The notes: a model not told the origin generated them from the letters alone. DNA of 33,656 nucleotides from Neisseria dentiae (GCF_024580525.1 NZ_JANIKQ010000020.1:1-33656), one strand, 5' to 3'; shown: positions 1 to 8,801, numbered from the stretch's first letter. Numbers and translations are program-made.

Positions 1-2138
1 GCGGCCTCAAAGCAGGTGATGTGAACATCACTTCGTCAGGTATTGACGCAGGTAACACGCAAATCAGCGGAGTGAAAGCCGGTGAGCAAGACACCGATGC
101 CGCCAACGTAGCCCAACTGAAAGCCGCCGCCGCCGCATCTGCCAACAAAGTGGCAGCAGGCGACAACATCGAAGTGGCCGAAACGAAGAATACCGACGGC
201 AGCACCACCTACACCGTAGCCACGGCCAAAGAAGTTAGCTTCAACAGCGTAACCGCAGGTACGGGAGCCAACCGCGTGGTATTGGATGATGCAGGCGTGA
301 GCGTAGGCGGCAACACCTACATCAGCGGCAACGGCATCAACGCCAACAACCAAAAAGTGACCAATGTGGCTTCGGGCAACGTGGCCGCAGGCAGCACCGA
401 TGCGGTTAACGGTGGCCAGCTGCACAACACCGCCGCTTCCGTGGCCAACGTGTTCGGCGGCAACGCCACGGTTAACCCCGACGGCAGCGTGAGCATGAGC
501 AATATTGGCGGTACGGGCGCGAACAACGTGAACGATGCCATCGCAGCGGTGAACCAGGCGGCGGTTGAAGCCAAAACCACCGTGAGCGCAGGCGACAACA
601 TTGTGGTGGCGCAAAGCACCAATGCCGACGGCAGCACCAACTACACCGTTTCAACCGCTAAAGATTTGGCGGTGGACAGCGTGAAAGCCGGTGATACCGT
701 GCTGAACGGCAACGGCCTGAGTATCGCCAACGGCCCGAGTATTACCGCAGGCGGTTTGGATATGGGCGGCAAGAAAATCACCAACGTAGCCGACGGTGAA
801 ATTTCCGCCACCAGCAAAGATGCCATTAACGGCAGCCAGCTGTATCAAGCTTACCAAGTGCTGGGCGGCAATGCCAACGCCATTAACACCATCACGGCTC
901 CGGCTACTGAAAATGCTGACGGCACCACCACGCCGGCCGGCACCGTAGTTACCGTGGTAACCAACCCCGACGGCACGAAGACGACCACTACCGAAACCAA
1001 CCAAACCGTGGCGGTTTCAACCGATAAGGGCGGCAACCAATACACGCTGACCACCTATAACGTGGAAGGTCAAAACACTTACGTTACCAACGACGTGATT
1101 CAAGCCGTGGGCAAGATGAACGAGCAAGGCATCAAGTTCTTCCACACCAATGATGGTGTAGTGGAGCCTGTGGCACAAGGCCACAACACCGAAGATTCCA
1201 GCGCTTCGGGCGCATATGCCACAGCCATCGGTTACCAATCGGTAGCCAGCGGCGAAGGTGCGGTGGCAATGGGTAACACCTATACCGCATCCACTCAGGT
1301 TGACGGCGCGCAAGTAACCGAAGTGAAAGATGCCGGCGGCAACGTAACCGGTTACGCACAGAGCACCGTAGCCAGCGGCACCCGTGCCATTGCGATGGGC
1401 ACAGGCTCGCAAGCACTGGCTGAAGACAGCATCGCCATCGGTACCGGCAACGTGGTCAGCGGTAAGAACTCCGGCGCCATCGGCGACCCGACCGTAGTTA
1501 CCGGCGACAGCGCTTACTCCATCGGTAACAACAACACGGTTTCCGCCGACAATGCCTACGCATTGGGCAGCAATATCAAGGCTACTTTGGCGAATTCCGT
1601 GTACTTGGGCGATAACGCTTCGGCAACCGCCGTACACACCACCGCCGGCGGCGGCAACTACACCTTCGCGGGTGCCAATGATGCCAACGTGGCCGGTGTG
1701 GAAGACGTGGTCGGTGTGGTGAGCGTGGGTACCGAAGGCGAAACCCGCCAGATCCAAAATGTGGCCGCAGGCGTGGTGTCCGCCACATCAACCGATGCCA
1801 TTAACGGCAGCCAGTTGCACTACACCAACGAAGCCATCAACAACGTGGCCAACTACACGGTGAACATGGGCAACCAGCTCAACCAGCGCATCGACGATGT
1901 GGAAAACCGCTCGAACGCAGGTGCAGCCACAGCCATGGCCGTAGCCGGCCTGCCGCAGGCTTATATGCCCGGTAAGAGCATGGTGGCCGTAGCAGGCGGC
2001 GTATATCGCGGCGAGAGCGGCTATGCCGTGGGTTATTCCAGCATTTCCGACAACGGCAACTGGGTAATCAAAGGTTCCGCCACCGGCAACTCGCGCGGCC
2101 ACTACGGTGCCACCGCAGGTGTAGGTTATCAATGGTAA
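1..2138 (+). CDS. Trimeric autotransporter adhesin (YadA/Hia type), C-terminal part, 5' truncated by window edge
   Basis: This is the end of a surface-anchored trimeric adhesin. The frame is open from base 3 with no start, so the N-terminus lies outside the window. Residue numbers here count from the GTG codon at 21. The stalk carries repeated units of the form AGDNI...DGST.YTV (near nt 160-230 and 590-650). Three neck-like motifs of the form NVA.G...ATS.DAINGSQL lie near nt 360-430, 780-850 and 1755-1825. A YadA-head-like stretch of short repeats (ATAIGYQS, IAIGTGN, YSIGNNN) lies at about residues 393-535, unusually close to the anchor. The last ~100 residues are a YadA-type membrane anchor: a coiled-coil segment, then four beta strands ending in aromatic GYQW. 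Family knowledge says three chains form one 12-strand pore in the outer membrane. A lipoprotein gene follows 56 bases downstream. The exact ligand cannot be told from sequence. Confidence 0.95.
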   Translation, partial: GLKAGDVNITSSGIDAGNTQISGVKAGEQDTDAANVAQLKAAAAASANKVAAGDNIEVAETKNTDGSTTYTVATAKEVSFNSVTAGTGANRVVLDDAGVSVGGNTYISGNGINANNQKVTNVASGNVAAGSTDAVNGGQLHNTAASVANVFGGNATVNPDGSVSMSNIGGTGANNVNDAIAAVNQAAVEAKTTVSAGDNIVVAQSTNADGSTNYTVSTAKDLAVDSVKAGDTVLNGNGLSIANGPSITAGGLDMGGKKITNVADGEISATSKDAINGSQLYQAYQVLGGNANAINTITAPATENADGTTTPAGTVVTVVTNPDGTKTTTTETNQTVAVSTDKGGNQYTLTTYNVEGQNTYVTNDVIQAVGKMNEQGIKFFHTNDGVVEPVAQGHNTEDSSASGAYATAIGYQSVASGEGAVAMGNTYTASTQVDGAQVTEVKDAGGNVTGYAQSTVASGTRAIAMGTGSQALAEDSIAIGTGNVVSGKNSGAIGDPTVVTGDSAYSIGNNNTVSADNAYALGSNIKATLANSVYLGDNASATAVHTTAGGGNYTFAGANDANVAGVEDVVGVVSVGTEGETRQIQNVAAGVVSATSTDAINGSQLHYTNEAINNVANYTVNMGNQLNQRIDDVENRSNAGAATAMAVAGLPQAYMPGKSMVAVAGGVYRGESGYAVGYSSISDNGNWVIKGSATGNSRGHYGATAGVGYQW

Positions 2139-2144
2139 CAAGGC

Positions 2145-2178
2145 TTTCAGACGGCCTGTTGGTGCAGGCCGTCTGAAA
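2145..2178. repeat. Inverted DUS pair, outward type, between adhesin and lipoprotein genes
   Basis: A reverse-complement DUS at 2145-2157 and a forward DUS at 2166-2178 form a 13-bp-arm hairpin with an 8-base loop. The right arm ends in GAAA and no T-run follows, so this is a poor intrinsic terminator. The ribosome-binding site of the next gene starts only a few bases later. It probably leaves the two genes in one transcript. Confidence 0.85.
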
Positions 2179-2194
2179 CAACAAGGAAAACGAT

Positions 2195-2689
2195 ATGAAA
2201 ATAAAAACCATCATTCAGGCGGGCGCAAGCCTGCTGCTGGCGGCGGCTTTGTCGGCCTGCGCCACCAAAAGCAACGTGAGCAGGGACGGCACCACCGACA
2301 ACCCCGTGTGGCCGAAACTGAGCAAAGTATCCCCTTCGTTTGCCCATAACCGCGGCACCTTCCCCACCGCCGACGAATTGAGCAAAATCAAAGCAGGCAT
2401 GACCAAAGACGAGTTCTACAAACTTCTCGGCCGCCCGCACTTTAACGAAGGTATGTTCAACGTGCGCGAATGGGATTATGTGTTCCACTTCCACACCCCG
2501 GGGCAGGGCACAAACGACGTAACCACCTGTCAGTTCAAAATCATTTACGACAGCAAAAAATACGCCCGCAGCTTCCATTGGAAAGCCGTCGATCCCGAAA
2601 CTGCTTCCTGCCCCGTTGCGGAGCCGCAACCCGAACCGCAAATTATTGTGCGTGAAGTAGAAACCTCCAACAAGCGCATCCGCCAGTAA
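2195..2689 (+). CDS. SmpA/OmlA (BamE-like) domain lipoprotein linked to the adhesin
   Basis: A 164-residue predicted outer-membrane lipoprotein. The signal peptide ends in a lipobox, LSAC, with lipidated Cys22. The middle holds a BamE-type fold: the segment GMTKDEFYKLLGRPHF (about residues 69-84) and then VREWDYVFHF are typical of SmpA/OmlA domains. Two further cysteines (in TTCQF and ASCP) could form a disulfide. The start is supported by AAGGAAAA 7 bases upstream. It is not the housekeeping BamE, which is shorter and lacks the VREWDY signature. Similar domains occur, often fused to an OmpA peptidoglycan-binding domain, in proteins encoded next to trimeric autotransporters, such as the TpgA type of Acinetobacter. 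Here no OmpA domain is present. A role in assembly or anchoring of the adhesin is an inference from position. Confidence 0.8.
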   Translation: MKIKTIIQAGASLLLAAALSACATKSNVSRDGTTDNPVWPKLSKVSPSFAHNRGTFPTADELSKIKAGMTKDEFYKLLGRPHFNEGMFNVREWDYVFHFHTPGQGTNDVTTCQFKIIYDSKKYARSFHWKAVDPETASCPVAEPQPEPQIIVREVETSNKRIRQ

Positions 2690-2714
2690 GTTCGGGTAAG
2701 GCGTTTGAAACGTT

Positions 2715-2750
2715 AAAGGCCGTCTGAAAAAATATTTTCAGACGGCCTTT
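2715..2750. terminator. Bidirectional DUS terminator between convergent genes
   Basis: A forward DUS followed by its reverse complement gives a 16-bp perfect stem with a 4-base loop (AATA). It ends in GGCCTTTT, so a T-run follows the stem on the plus strand, and the palindrome gives the same on the minus strand. It lies between the lipoprotein gene (plus) and pyk (minus), where a terminator is expected for both. Confidence 0.85.
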
Positions 2751-2765
2751 TATGTTGCACAGCCT

Positions 2766-2930
2766 GAGACCTTTGCAAAAAAGCCGTTTTAATCCTGAAT
2801 GTATGATATTTTGTCATACCCGGGCTTGATCCGAGTATCTCTTTTTCTTCTAAAACAAAAAGATACCCGGGTCAAGCCCGGGTATGACGCAGAGGTTTTA
2901 AGATGCTGAAACGAATTTTGCAAAGGTCTC
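2766..2930. mobile_element. 165-bp MITE-like element with IS5/IS1106-like ends, copy 1
   Basis: The terminal inverted repeats read GAGACCTTTGCAAAA and TTTTGCAAAGGTCTC, which resemble the ends of IS1106-group (IS5 family) insertion sequences of Neisseria. The interior holds a long hairpin with 28-base arms (2813-2840 and 2861-2888) around CCGGGCTTGA. There is no open frame. A second copy at 30249-30414 has the same length and layout. The palindrome continues 4 bases beyond the ends (GCCT/AGGC), and no clear target duplication is visible. It ends 9 bases before the pyk stop, so its hairpin probably also shapes the pyk 3' end. Confidence 0.75.
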
Positions 2931-2939
2931 AGGCCGTTA

Positions 2940-4412
2940 TCAACCGCGCACGGTGAAGATTTGCAGCATATTGGTAGAGCCGGTTTCGCGCATACGCGAG
3001 CCGCTGGTGATGATGTATTGGTCGCCGGCTTCGAGCACCTTGAGGTTAACCAGCATGGTTTCCACTTCGTTAATCGCTGTATCGTGGTCGGTGCTGGTGG
3101 AGATGATCAGCGGGCGCACGCCACGGTACATCGCCATACGGCGTTGTGCCGACTGGCTGGGCGTGAGTGCATAAATCGGCAGTTGGATGCTGTGGCGGCT
3201 GATTTCAAACGCGGTGGAGCCGCTTTCGGTTAGGGCCACGATGGCTTTGGCGTTTACCGCACGGGCAACGTTTACGGCTCCGCCGGCAATCGCCAGATTG
3301 TTGCTCACAGGTTCTTCTATATGCTCTTCGCTCACGCCGTTGAGCGAATCCTGCTCGGCTTCGGCAGAGGCGCAGATCAGGGCCATATAGCGCACGGTTT
3401 CAAACGGATAAGCGCCTACGGCGGTTTCGGCGGAACACATCACAGCATCGGTGCCGTCGAGCACGGCGTTGGCCACGTCGCTCACTTCGGCGCGGGTGGG
3501 CACGGGGTTGGTGATCATGCTTTCCATCATTTGCGTGGCGGTGATGCTGAAACGGCGCAGCTCGCGGGCGCGGCGTATCATGCGTTTTTGCAGGGCGGGC
3601 ACGGCGGCGTTGCCCACTTCCACGGCCAAATCGCCGCGGGCAACCATGATGCCGTCTGAAGCCAGAATGATTTCGTCAAGGTTGGTAATCGCTTCCACGC
3701 GCTCGATTTTCGCCACCAGGCCGGGACGGACGGCATTGCTGCCCTGCATTTCGCGTTCGACCAGATCGCGGGCGATTTTCATGTCTTCGCCCGATTTGAC
3801 GAAGCTCACGGCCAAATAGTCGCAGCCGATGCCGACGGCGGTTTTCAGGTCGCGGAAGTCTTTTTCGGTGAGTGCGCCTGCCGAAAGGCCGCCGCCTTGT
3901 TTGTTGATGCCTTTGTTGCTTTTGAGTGTGTGGCTGTTTTGCACGGTGGTAAGGATTTCGCTGCCGTTAACGCTGTCCACAATCAGGGTAAGCAGGCCGT
4001 CGTCGAGCAGCAGCACGTCGCCCGCCTTCACGTCTTTGGGCAGATCGCGGTAGTCCAAACCTACGCGGTCGCGGTTGCCTTCGCCTTCCAGTCCGGCATC
4101 GAGCAGCAGTTTTTCGCCCGCTTCGAGTTTGATGCTGCCGCCTTCGAGTTTGCCCACGCGGATTTTGGGGCCTTGCAAATCGGCCATAATCGCCACTTCG
4201 CGGCCGGCCAGTTTGGCGGCTTCGCGCACGATGCGGGCGTTTTCCTGATGGAATTCAGGGGTGCCGTGGCTGAAGTTGAAGCGCACAACGTTTAATCCGC
4301 CGATGGCAATCATGTCTTTGAGCAAATCGACGTTGTTGCTGCCCGGGCCGAGTGTGGCCACGATTTTGGTGTTATGGCGGATACGGGTTAGGTCGCGTTT
4401 GGAAGCACTCAT
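2940..4412 (-). CDS. pyk: Pyruvate kinase
   Basis: Catalyses phosphoenolpyruvate + ADP to pyruvate + ATP, the last step of glycolysis, in the cytoplasm. The 490-residue length is normal for the bacterial enzyme. The barrel begins with NTKIVATLGPGS and carries VVRFNFSHG (substrate and phosphate contacts). The pyruvate-kinase signature LVAKIER contains the catalytic lysine (about K235) and acidic metal ligand E237. MVARGDLAVEV (about 256-266) and SITATQMMESM (about 289-299) complete the active site. The C-terminal allosteric domain is intact and ends TSGSRMRETGSTNMLQIFTVRG-stop. The start is set by AAGGA about 9 bases upstream. The gene is monocistronic by its neighbours. A DUS variant with AT at its 5' end (ATGCCGTCTGAA) lies inside the gene near 3650 and encodes ASDGI. 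Confidence 0.97.
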   Translation of the reverse strand: MSASKRDLTRIRHNTKIVATLGPGSNNVDLLKDMIAIGGLNVVRFNFSHGTPEFHQENARIVREAAKLAGREVAIMADLQGPKIRVGKLEGGSIKLEAGEKLLLDAGLEGEGNRDRVGLDYRDLPKDVKAGDVLLLDDGLLTLIVDSVNGSEILTTVQNSHTLKSNKGINKQGGGLSAGALTEKDFRDLKTAVGIGCDYLAVSFVKSGEDMKIARDLVEREMQGSNAVRPGLVAKIERVEAITNLDEIILASDGIMVARGDLAVEVGNAAVPALQKRMIRRARELRRFSITATQMMESMITNPVPTRAEVSDVANAVLDGTDAVMCSAETAVGAYPFETVRYMALICASAEAEQDSLNGVSEEHIEEPVSNNLAIAGGAVNVARAVNAKAIVALTESGSTAFEISRHSIQLPIYALTPSQSAQRRMAMYRGVRPLIISTSTDHDTAINEVETMLVNLKVLEAGDQYIITSGSRMRETGSTNMLQIFTVRG

Positions 4413-4727
4413 GGAGGATATCCTTTCGGTTTTTTGGATATTAAAGCTGATACCTTTGCAAAGGCATCAAGGTTATGTTGTTGATTTGAATACTTAGCGT
4501 CGGATTGTAACCCGAAAGATATATGCTTGTCGGAAAATTACAGTTTTTTATGATTTAGGCCAAAGATTTTTGGAGAAAACAGGAGGGGGTATTTGAGTGA
4601 AAGCCTTTTAAAGCTTAGGCTTGTTTTTTCAATTATTTGTTTTAAAATTAAAAAAAGATAATGTTTTATCAATCTGAGGCCGTCTGAAATATTATTTCAG
4701 ACGGCCTTTTCTGCGGTTGGCTAACGC
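4413..4727. other. Intergenic region upstream of pyk: promoter and Spy-gene terminator
   Basis: This 315-base gap holds the pyk leader, an AT-rich stretch (about 4535-4675) and the DUS terminator at 4677-4706. A possible pyk promoter on the minus strand has -35 CCGACA (complement of 4528-4533), an 18-base spacer and -10 TACAAT (complement of 4504-4509). A short palindrome, CCTTTGCAAAGG (4453-4464), resembles the core of the IS5-like ends but has no partner nearby. No small gene was recognised. Confidence 0.4.
4677..4706. terminator. DUS terminator downstream of the Spy-like lipoprotein gene
   Basis: A forward DUS at 4677-4688 and its reverse complement at 4695-4706 form a hairpin with T-run GGCCTTTT on the plus side. 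The minus-strand Spy-like gene ends at 4728, about 20 bases away, so this is its probable transcript end. Confidence 0.75.
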
Positions 4728-5264
4728 TTATTGTGCGGGAGCCTGGCGTTGCGGGCGCTGTTTGCCGTTGCCGCGATCGTTTTGTTTTTCCAGCCATTTT
4801 TGCTGTTGTTCGGGTGTCAGCACTTGGAACACGGCGTGGCGTTTTTTCAATTGCTGCAATTCAAACTCGGCGCGCTGGCGGCGTTGCTCTTCCATGCCCT
4901 GTTCGCGCTGGGCGATGAGGTTGCGCGCGGCAGCTTCGTCGAAGGCAGGGTTTTTCATCAGGTTCTGCTCGGCGGCACGGTAATTTTCCATTTGCCGGCG
5001 GTGGGCTTCGCGGCGGTTGTCATCAGGTTGTTGTGCGCGGTTGTCGCGGCCTTCTTCCATGATGGCGCGGATTTTGGTTTTTTGTTCTTCAGTGAGGTTT
5101 AAATCTTTGAAACCGCGCTCCATGCCGCCTTTGCGGAATTCTTTGCCGGCGTGTCCGCGGCCGTCGCGATCGTGTTTGGGGCCGCGGTCAGACGAACAGG
5201 CGGCCAGGGAAAGGGCGGAAACGCCGATTAAAAGGGCGGTGGTTAATGCGGGGGCTTTTTTCAT
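4728..5264 (-). CDS. Spy/CpxP-family (LTXXQ) lipoprotein, periplasmic chaperone-like
   Basis: A 178-residue predicted lipoprotein. The signal peptide has lipobox LAAC with Cys23, followed by a charged linker rich in Gly, Arg and Lys. Two LTXXQ motifs define the Spy/CpxP family: LTEEQ at about 57-61 and LTPEQ at about 149-153. They are joined by a long, highly charged, probably helical segment. The C-terminus is basic and Gln-rich. In enterobacteria, Spy and CpxP are soluble periplasmic proteins that bind unfolded proteins or the Cpx sensor; the lipid anchor here is a difference. The start at 5264 is chosen because GAAGGA lies just upstream and the signal peptide follows directly. The frame stays open further upstream to 5435, but that extension lacks both signals. 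Function as a chaperone is inferred from the family. Confidence 0.8.
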   Translation of the reverse strand: MKKAPALTTALLIGVSALSLAACSSDRGPKHDRDGRGHAGKEFRKGGMERGFKDLNLTEEQKTKIRAIMEEGRDNRAQQPDDNRREAHRRQMENYRAAEQNLMKNPAFDEAAARNLIAQREQGMEEQRRQRAEFELQQLKKRHAVFQVLTPEQQQKWLEKQNDRGNGKQRPQRQAPAQ

Positions 5265-5694
5265 TTTTTGTCCTTCAGTCTTGTGTTCAAGAGTAAGCGT
5301 GAAAATCCGAGGGCTTTGCCGGTGTGCGGCGGAAAGATGCTCTGCCGTACAACCGCCGCCATGATAGCGGTTCGGTTTGTTAATACGGGTGGCAGTTGCG
5401 TAAATTATATAGCGAAAAAAATTTATTTCTGCCATGGCGTTGCAGCGCCTTAGCTCAAAGAGAACGATTTTGTAAGCCGCTGAAGCGGCAACAGAATCGG
5501 TTCCGTACTATTTGTACTGTCTGCGGCTTGCTGCCTTGTGGCAAAAATAATTTTTTCCGCTACATTTTCCCGAATGTTGCCGTTTGGGTGGAAACGGCGG
5601 CGGGTGCGGTGTTTAAAGCGGTTTGCGGTAACGATTGTTGAAAAAAAGCGGTGGTTTTGCAAAGGCAGCCGTTAGGGTCAATTGTCAACAGCCC
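5265..5694. other. Intergenic region between Spy-like gene and oppF
   Basis: This 430-base gap holds the leader of the Spy-like gene (5265-5407), a Correia-type element (5408-5564) and about 130 bases after it with no recognised gene. A TTTTGCAAAGG motif at 5654-5664 resembles the IS5-like element ends but stands alone. No clear hairpin-plus-T terminator for oppF is visible; the Correia hairpin would be the first strong fold its transcript meets. Confidence 0.5.
5408..5564. mobile_element. Correia-type repeat element, long form (~157 bp), copy A
   Basis: The interior (CTTAGCTCAAAGAGAACGAT, then a GCCGCTGAAGCGGC hairpin, then GGTTCCGTACTAT.TGTACTG) is that of neisserial Correia repeat-enclosed elements and is almost identical to the copy at 24321-24476. 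The ends are unusual: TATAGCGAAAAAAATT at left matches the complement of the right end (TGTAGCGGAAAAAATT) but not the ends of the other two copies. The TA at each edge fits the usual TA target. Confidence 0.8.
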
Positions 5695-6693
5695 TTAGCG
5701 TGCGTTTTCCCGCGCTGCGCCGTTTTTCAAACAGGCGGCGAAGTGGCTGCCGTTGCCCCTCCGTTCGGGTTTGGTTTCTGCGCAGGCGTCGTCGGCCTGC
5801 GGGCAGCGGGTGCGGAACACGCAGCCGGAGGGCGGGTTGATGGGGCTGGGCAGGTCGCCGGGCAGAAGCTGTATGGTTTTGCTGCGCTCGGCCTCGGGGT
5901 CGGGCAGGGGCACGGCAGACATCAGGGCTTGCGTGTAAGGGTGGGCGGGGCGGTCGTACACTTCGTCGTAGCGGCCGAGTTCTACGGCATTGCCCAGATA
6001 CATTACCAATACGCGGTCGGATATGTGTTTGACCACGGCCAAATCGTGGGCGATGAAAATCAGCGTCAGCCCCATTTCTTTTTGCAGGCTTTTGAGCAGG
6101 TTGACCACTTGCGCTTGAATGGACACGTCGAGCGCCGATACGGGTTCGTCGCAAATCACCAGCTTGGGCTTGAGAATCAGGGCGCGGGCAATGCCGATGC
6201 GTTGGCATTGGCCGCCTGAAAATTCGTGCGGGTAGCGGTTGATGAGGTTGGGCAGCAGGCCGACTTTCATCATCATTTCTTTAACCTGCGCTTCGATTTC
6301 GCTTTTTTTGAGCTTGGGAAAGTAGGTTTTCAGCGGCTCGGCGATGATTTCGCCTATGGTCATGCGCGGGTTGAGCGAGGCCAGCGGGTCTTGGAAGATC
6401 ATTTGGATTTCGCGCCGTTTGTCGCGCAGGGCTTTGGCGGAAAGGCCGGTTAGCTCGCCGCCCTGCCATAAAATGCTGCCGCCGTTGGTTTTGACCAAAC
6501 CGATGATGGCGCGGGCGAGGGTGGATTTGCCGCAGCCCGATTCGCCCACGATGCCCAGCGTTTCGCCTTCGGCCAGGTCGAACGAGATGCCGTTAACGGC
6601 TTTGAGGGCGGCGGGTTTCTGCCAAAAGGCGGCGTTGCCGCGCTTGACGTTGAAGCTGACCTGCACGTTGCGTACAGACAATAAGCTCGTCAT
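5695..6693 (-). CDS. oppF: Oligopeptide ABC transporter ATP-binding protein OppF
   Basis: The second ATPase of the importer, last gene of the opp operon; powers peptide uptake from the cytoplasmic side. It has 332 residues, normal for OppF. Walker A is GESGCGKST (50-58), Q-loop FQDP (about 100-103), signature FSGGQCQR (158-165), Walker B LVICDEP (178-184) and switch His in IAHDLAVV. The C-terminal oligo_HPY region has the conserved cysteine cluster (GCVFRTRCP...DDAC...AAC), which in relatives has been linked to an iron-sulfur site. Its start ATG overlaps the oppD stop by 4 bases (ATGA), so the two ATPases are translationally coupled. Confidence 0.95.
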   Translation of the reverse strand: MTSLLSVRNVQVSFNVKRGNAAFWQKPAALKAVNGISFDLAEGETLGIVGESGCGKSTLARAIIGLVKTNGGSILWQGGELTGLSAKALRDKRREIQMIFQDPLASLNPRMTIGEIIAEPLKTYFPKLKKSEIEAQVKEMMMKVGLLPNLINRYPHEFSGGQCQRIGIARALILKPKLVICDEPVSALDVSIQAQVVNLLKSLQKEMGLTLIFIAHDLAVVKHISDRVLVMYLGNAVELGRYDEVYDRPAHPYTQALMSAVPLPDPEAERSKTIQLLPGDLPSPINPPSGCVFRTRCPQADDACAETKPERRGNGSHFAACLKNGAARENAR

Positions 6694-7673
6694 GATTGTG
6701 CTCCTTGCAGGGTTTCAGACGGCCTGTGGCAGGCGCGGCGGCGGTTGGGGGCAAAGGTTTCCAACGGCGGTTCGCTGCGGCAGGCTTCGTCGGCGTGGCG
6801 GCAGCGTTCCTGAAACGGGCAGCCTTGGGGCAGGTTGCTGAGGTTGGGCGGGTTGCCGGGAATGGTGGGCAGGGTTTCCCGTTTGCCGTCCAATCTGGGC
6901 ACCGCACCGAGCAGGCCGACGGTGTAGGGGTGGGCGGGGCGGTAGAAAATATCGTTAACGCTGCCGTATTCCATGGTGCGGCCGGCATACATCACCAAAA
7001 CGTGGTCGCAGATGCCGGCCACCACGCCCAAATCGTGGGTAATCATGATGATGGTGGTGCCGAAATCGTGCTTTAACTCGTTAAGCAGCGCCATAATCTG
7101 CGCCTGCACGGTAACGTCGAGCGCGGTGGTGGGTTCGTCGGCAATCAAGAGTTTGGGGCGGCACAGCAGGGCCATGGCAATCATCACGCGCTGGCGCATT
7201 CCGCCGGAAAATTCGTGCGGATACATATTGATGCGCTTTTTGGCTTCGGGGATTTTCACGGCATCGAGCATACGCACCGATTCCGCCCACGCTTCGGCTT
7301 TGCCCATGCCTTTGTGCAGGCACAGCACTTCGGCGAGCTGGCTGCCCACCCGCATATAGGGGTTGAGCGAGGTCATCGGGTCTTGGAAAATCATGGCGAT
7401 TTGCTCGGCGCGGATTTTGTTTAATTCTTTTTCGGGCAGCCCCAGAATCTCGCGCCCGTTAAACAGCGCCGATCCTTGCACACTGCCGTTTTTCGCCAAC
7501 AGCCCCATCACGGCAAACGCGGTTTGCGATTTGCCCGAGCCGGATTCGCCCACGATGCCCAGCGTTTCGCCTTCGTGCAGGTCGAAATTGAGTTTGTTGA
7601 CGGCGGTTACCGTGCCGTCTTCGGTGTGAAAGTGCACTTCGAGATCGCGCACTTGCAGTAAAGGTGTGGTCAT
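6690..7673 (-). CDS. oppD: Oligopeptide ABC transporter ATP-binding protein OppD
   Basis: The first ATPase of the peptide importer, 327 residues. Walker A is GESGSGKS (42-49) followed by [10 protein letters not shown], as usual in OppD. The Q-loop is [11 protein letters not shown], the signature FSGGMRQR (155-162), Walker B LLIADEP (175-181), and the H-loop ITHDLGVV. The C-terminus has the cysteine cluster CPFQERC...ADEAC. The start is preceded by AAAAGGAAA. The 3' end of the gene contains a DUS read as HRPSET. An outward inverted DUS pair separates it from oppC, and its stop overlaps the oppF start. Confidence 0.95.
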   Translation of the reverse strand: MTTPLLQVRDLEVHFHTEDGTVTAVNKLNFDLHEGETLGIVGESGSGKSQTAFAVMGLLAKNGSVQGSALFNGREILGLPEKELNKIRAEQIAMIFQDPMTSLNPYMRVGSQLAEVLCLHKGMGKAEAWAESVRMLDAVKIPEAKKRINMYPHEFSGGMRQRVMIAMALLCRPKLLIADEPTTALDVTVQAQIMALLNELKHDFGTTIIMITHDLGVVAGICDHVLVMYAGRTMEYGSVNDIFYRPAHPYTVGLLGAVPRLDGKRETLPTIPGNPPNLSNLPQGCPFQERCRHADEACRSEPPLETFAPNRRRACHRPSETLQGAQS

Positions 7674-7683
7674 TCGGGTTTCC

Positions 7684-7723
7684 TTTTCAGACGGCCTTTT
7701 AATATGAACAGGCCGTCTGAAAA
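7684..7723. repeat. Inverted DUS pair, outward type, in the oppC-oppD gap
   Basis: A reverse DUS at 7684-7697 and a forward DUS at 7710-7723 give a 14-bp stem with a 12-base loop. In the direction of opp transcription the stem is followed by AAGGAAA (the oppD ribosome-binding site), not by a T-run. It is therefore better read as an intercistronic hairpin than as a terminator. Confidence 0.8.
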
Positions 7724-7749
7724 CATCTTTTAATTTTAATGTTTTACTG

Positions 7750-8658
7750 TTATCTGTCTTTCGGGTCGAGCGCGTCGCGCAGGCCGTCGCCGATAAAGTT
7801 GAAGCAAAAGAGCGTTACCACCAGAAACACGGCGGGCACGAGAAGCTGCCACGGCGCCACCTGCATGGTGTTGGCGCCGTCTTGCAGCATCGCGCCCCAG
7901 CTTGTCATCGGTTCCTGCACGCCGAGGCCGAGAAAGCTCAAAAATGATTCGAACAGAATCATGCCGGGCACCAGCAGCGAGGCATACACCACCACCACGC
8001 CCAACACGTTGGGCACGATGTAGCGGAACACGATGCGGGTGTCGGAAACGCCGCCCACATGGGCCGCTTCGATAAATTCTTTGCGTTTCAGGCTCAAGGT
8101 TTGGCCGCGCACGATCCGCGCCACATCAAGCCACGACACCATGCCGATGGCCACGAAGATAAAGCCCAGATTACGGCCGAAAAACGTAACCAGCAGAATC
8201 ACGAAAAACATAAACGGAAAGGCGTTGAGAATTTCGAGAAAACGCATCATCAGCATATCGGTTTTGCCGCCGAAAAAACCCGAAACCGCACCGTAGGCCA
8301 CGCCGATAACCACCGCCACCAATGCGCCGGCCGCGCCCACCATCAGCGAAATGCGCCCGCCGACGGCCACGCGCGCGAGCAAATCGCGCCCCAGCGAATC
8401 GGTACCGAAATAGTGTTTGTTTTCAAACGACGGCGCGGTTTGCATGGCGCCCCAGTCGGTGTGGTCGTAGGCAAACGGCGCCAGCATGGGGGCGAACACC
8501 ACAAACGCGCAAACGGCGAGCAGAATCAGGCCGCTGGCTAGCGCGGCACGGTTGCGGCGGAAGCGGCGCCAGGCATCTTGCCACAGGCTGCGGCCTTTGA
8601 CGTCGGCGGGGCCGAGGGCTGCGGCCAGCGCCGCTGCCGGTTTTTTATTGATGAGCAT
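7750..8658 (-). CDS. oppC: Oligopeptide ABC transporter permease OppC
   Basis: One of two inner-membrane channel subunits, 302 residues. A cytoplasmic N-terminal stretch ([19 protein letters not shown]) precedes the first membrane segment, as in OppC/DppC. About six hydrophobic segments follow. The EAA loop that contacts the ATPases is [24 protein letters not shown]. The N-terminal extension with Arg-rich RRFRRNR is the OppC_N domain. It is flanked by two outward inverted DUS pairs. The ribosome-binding site is weak (AGAGACACC). Confidence 0.94.
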   Translation of the reverse strand: MLINKKPAAALAAALGPADVKGRSLWQDAWRRFRRNRAALASGLILLAVCAFVVFAPMLAPFAYDHTDWGAMQTAPSFENKHYFGTDSLGRDLLARVAVGGRISLMVGAAGALVAVVIGVAYGAVSGFFGGKTDMLMMRFLEILNAFPFMFFVILLVTFFGRNLGFIFVAIGMVSWLDVARIVRGQTLSLKRKEFIEAAHVGGVSDTRIVFRYIVPNVLGVVVVYASLLVPGMILFESFLSFLGLGVQEPMTSWGAMLQDGANTMQVAPWQLLVPAVFLVVTLFCFNFIGDGLRDALDPKDR

Positions 8659-8690
8659 AAGGTGTCTCTTTGCTTAAAGCGTTTCGCTAT

Positions 8691-8751
8691 AAATGTTTTC
8701 AGACGGCCTTGAAGGCATTTTGCAAAGGTTGCAGGCCGTCTGAAAACATTT
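8691..8751. repeat. Inverted DUS pair, outward type, with IS5-like end fragment, oppB-oppC gap
   Basis: Nineteen-base arms (8691-8709 and 8733-8751) extend the DUS pair on both sides. The 23-base loop contains ATTTTGCAAAGGTTGC, which matches the right end of the 165-bp MITE-like family. No T-run follows in the direction of opp transcription. The gap between the two genes is 143 bases, unusually long inside an opp operon. Confidence 0.75.
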
Positions 8752-8801
8752 TTGAATGTTGTAAAGGTTTCTGCCTGCGTGATGCCAACGGGGCGCTTCG
8801 G

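Noticed and set aside
120..850. CRISPR-like or tandem DNA repeats in the adhesin gene
   Set aside because: The periodicity is at protein level (stalk and neck modules); DNA copies are diverged and not separated by unique spacers.
1017..1757. Long open frame antisense to the adhesin (and similar ones opposite pgaA, oppA, acnB and glnA)
   Set aside because: These frames arise from GC-rich codon bias of the sense gene; they are His/Gly/Val-rich, have no ribosome-binding site and no recognisable domains.
5265..5435. N-terminal extension of the Spy-like lipoprotein
   Set aside because: It would bury the signal peptide 57 residues inside the protein; the ATG at 5264 has a good ribosome-binding site.
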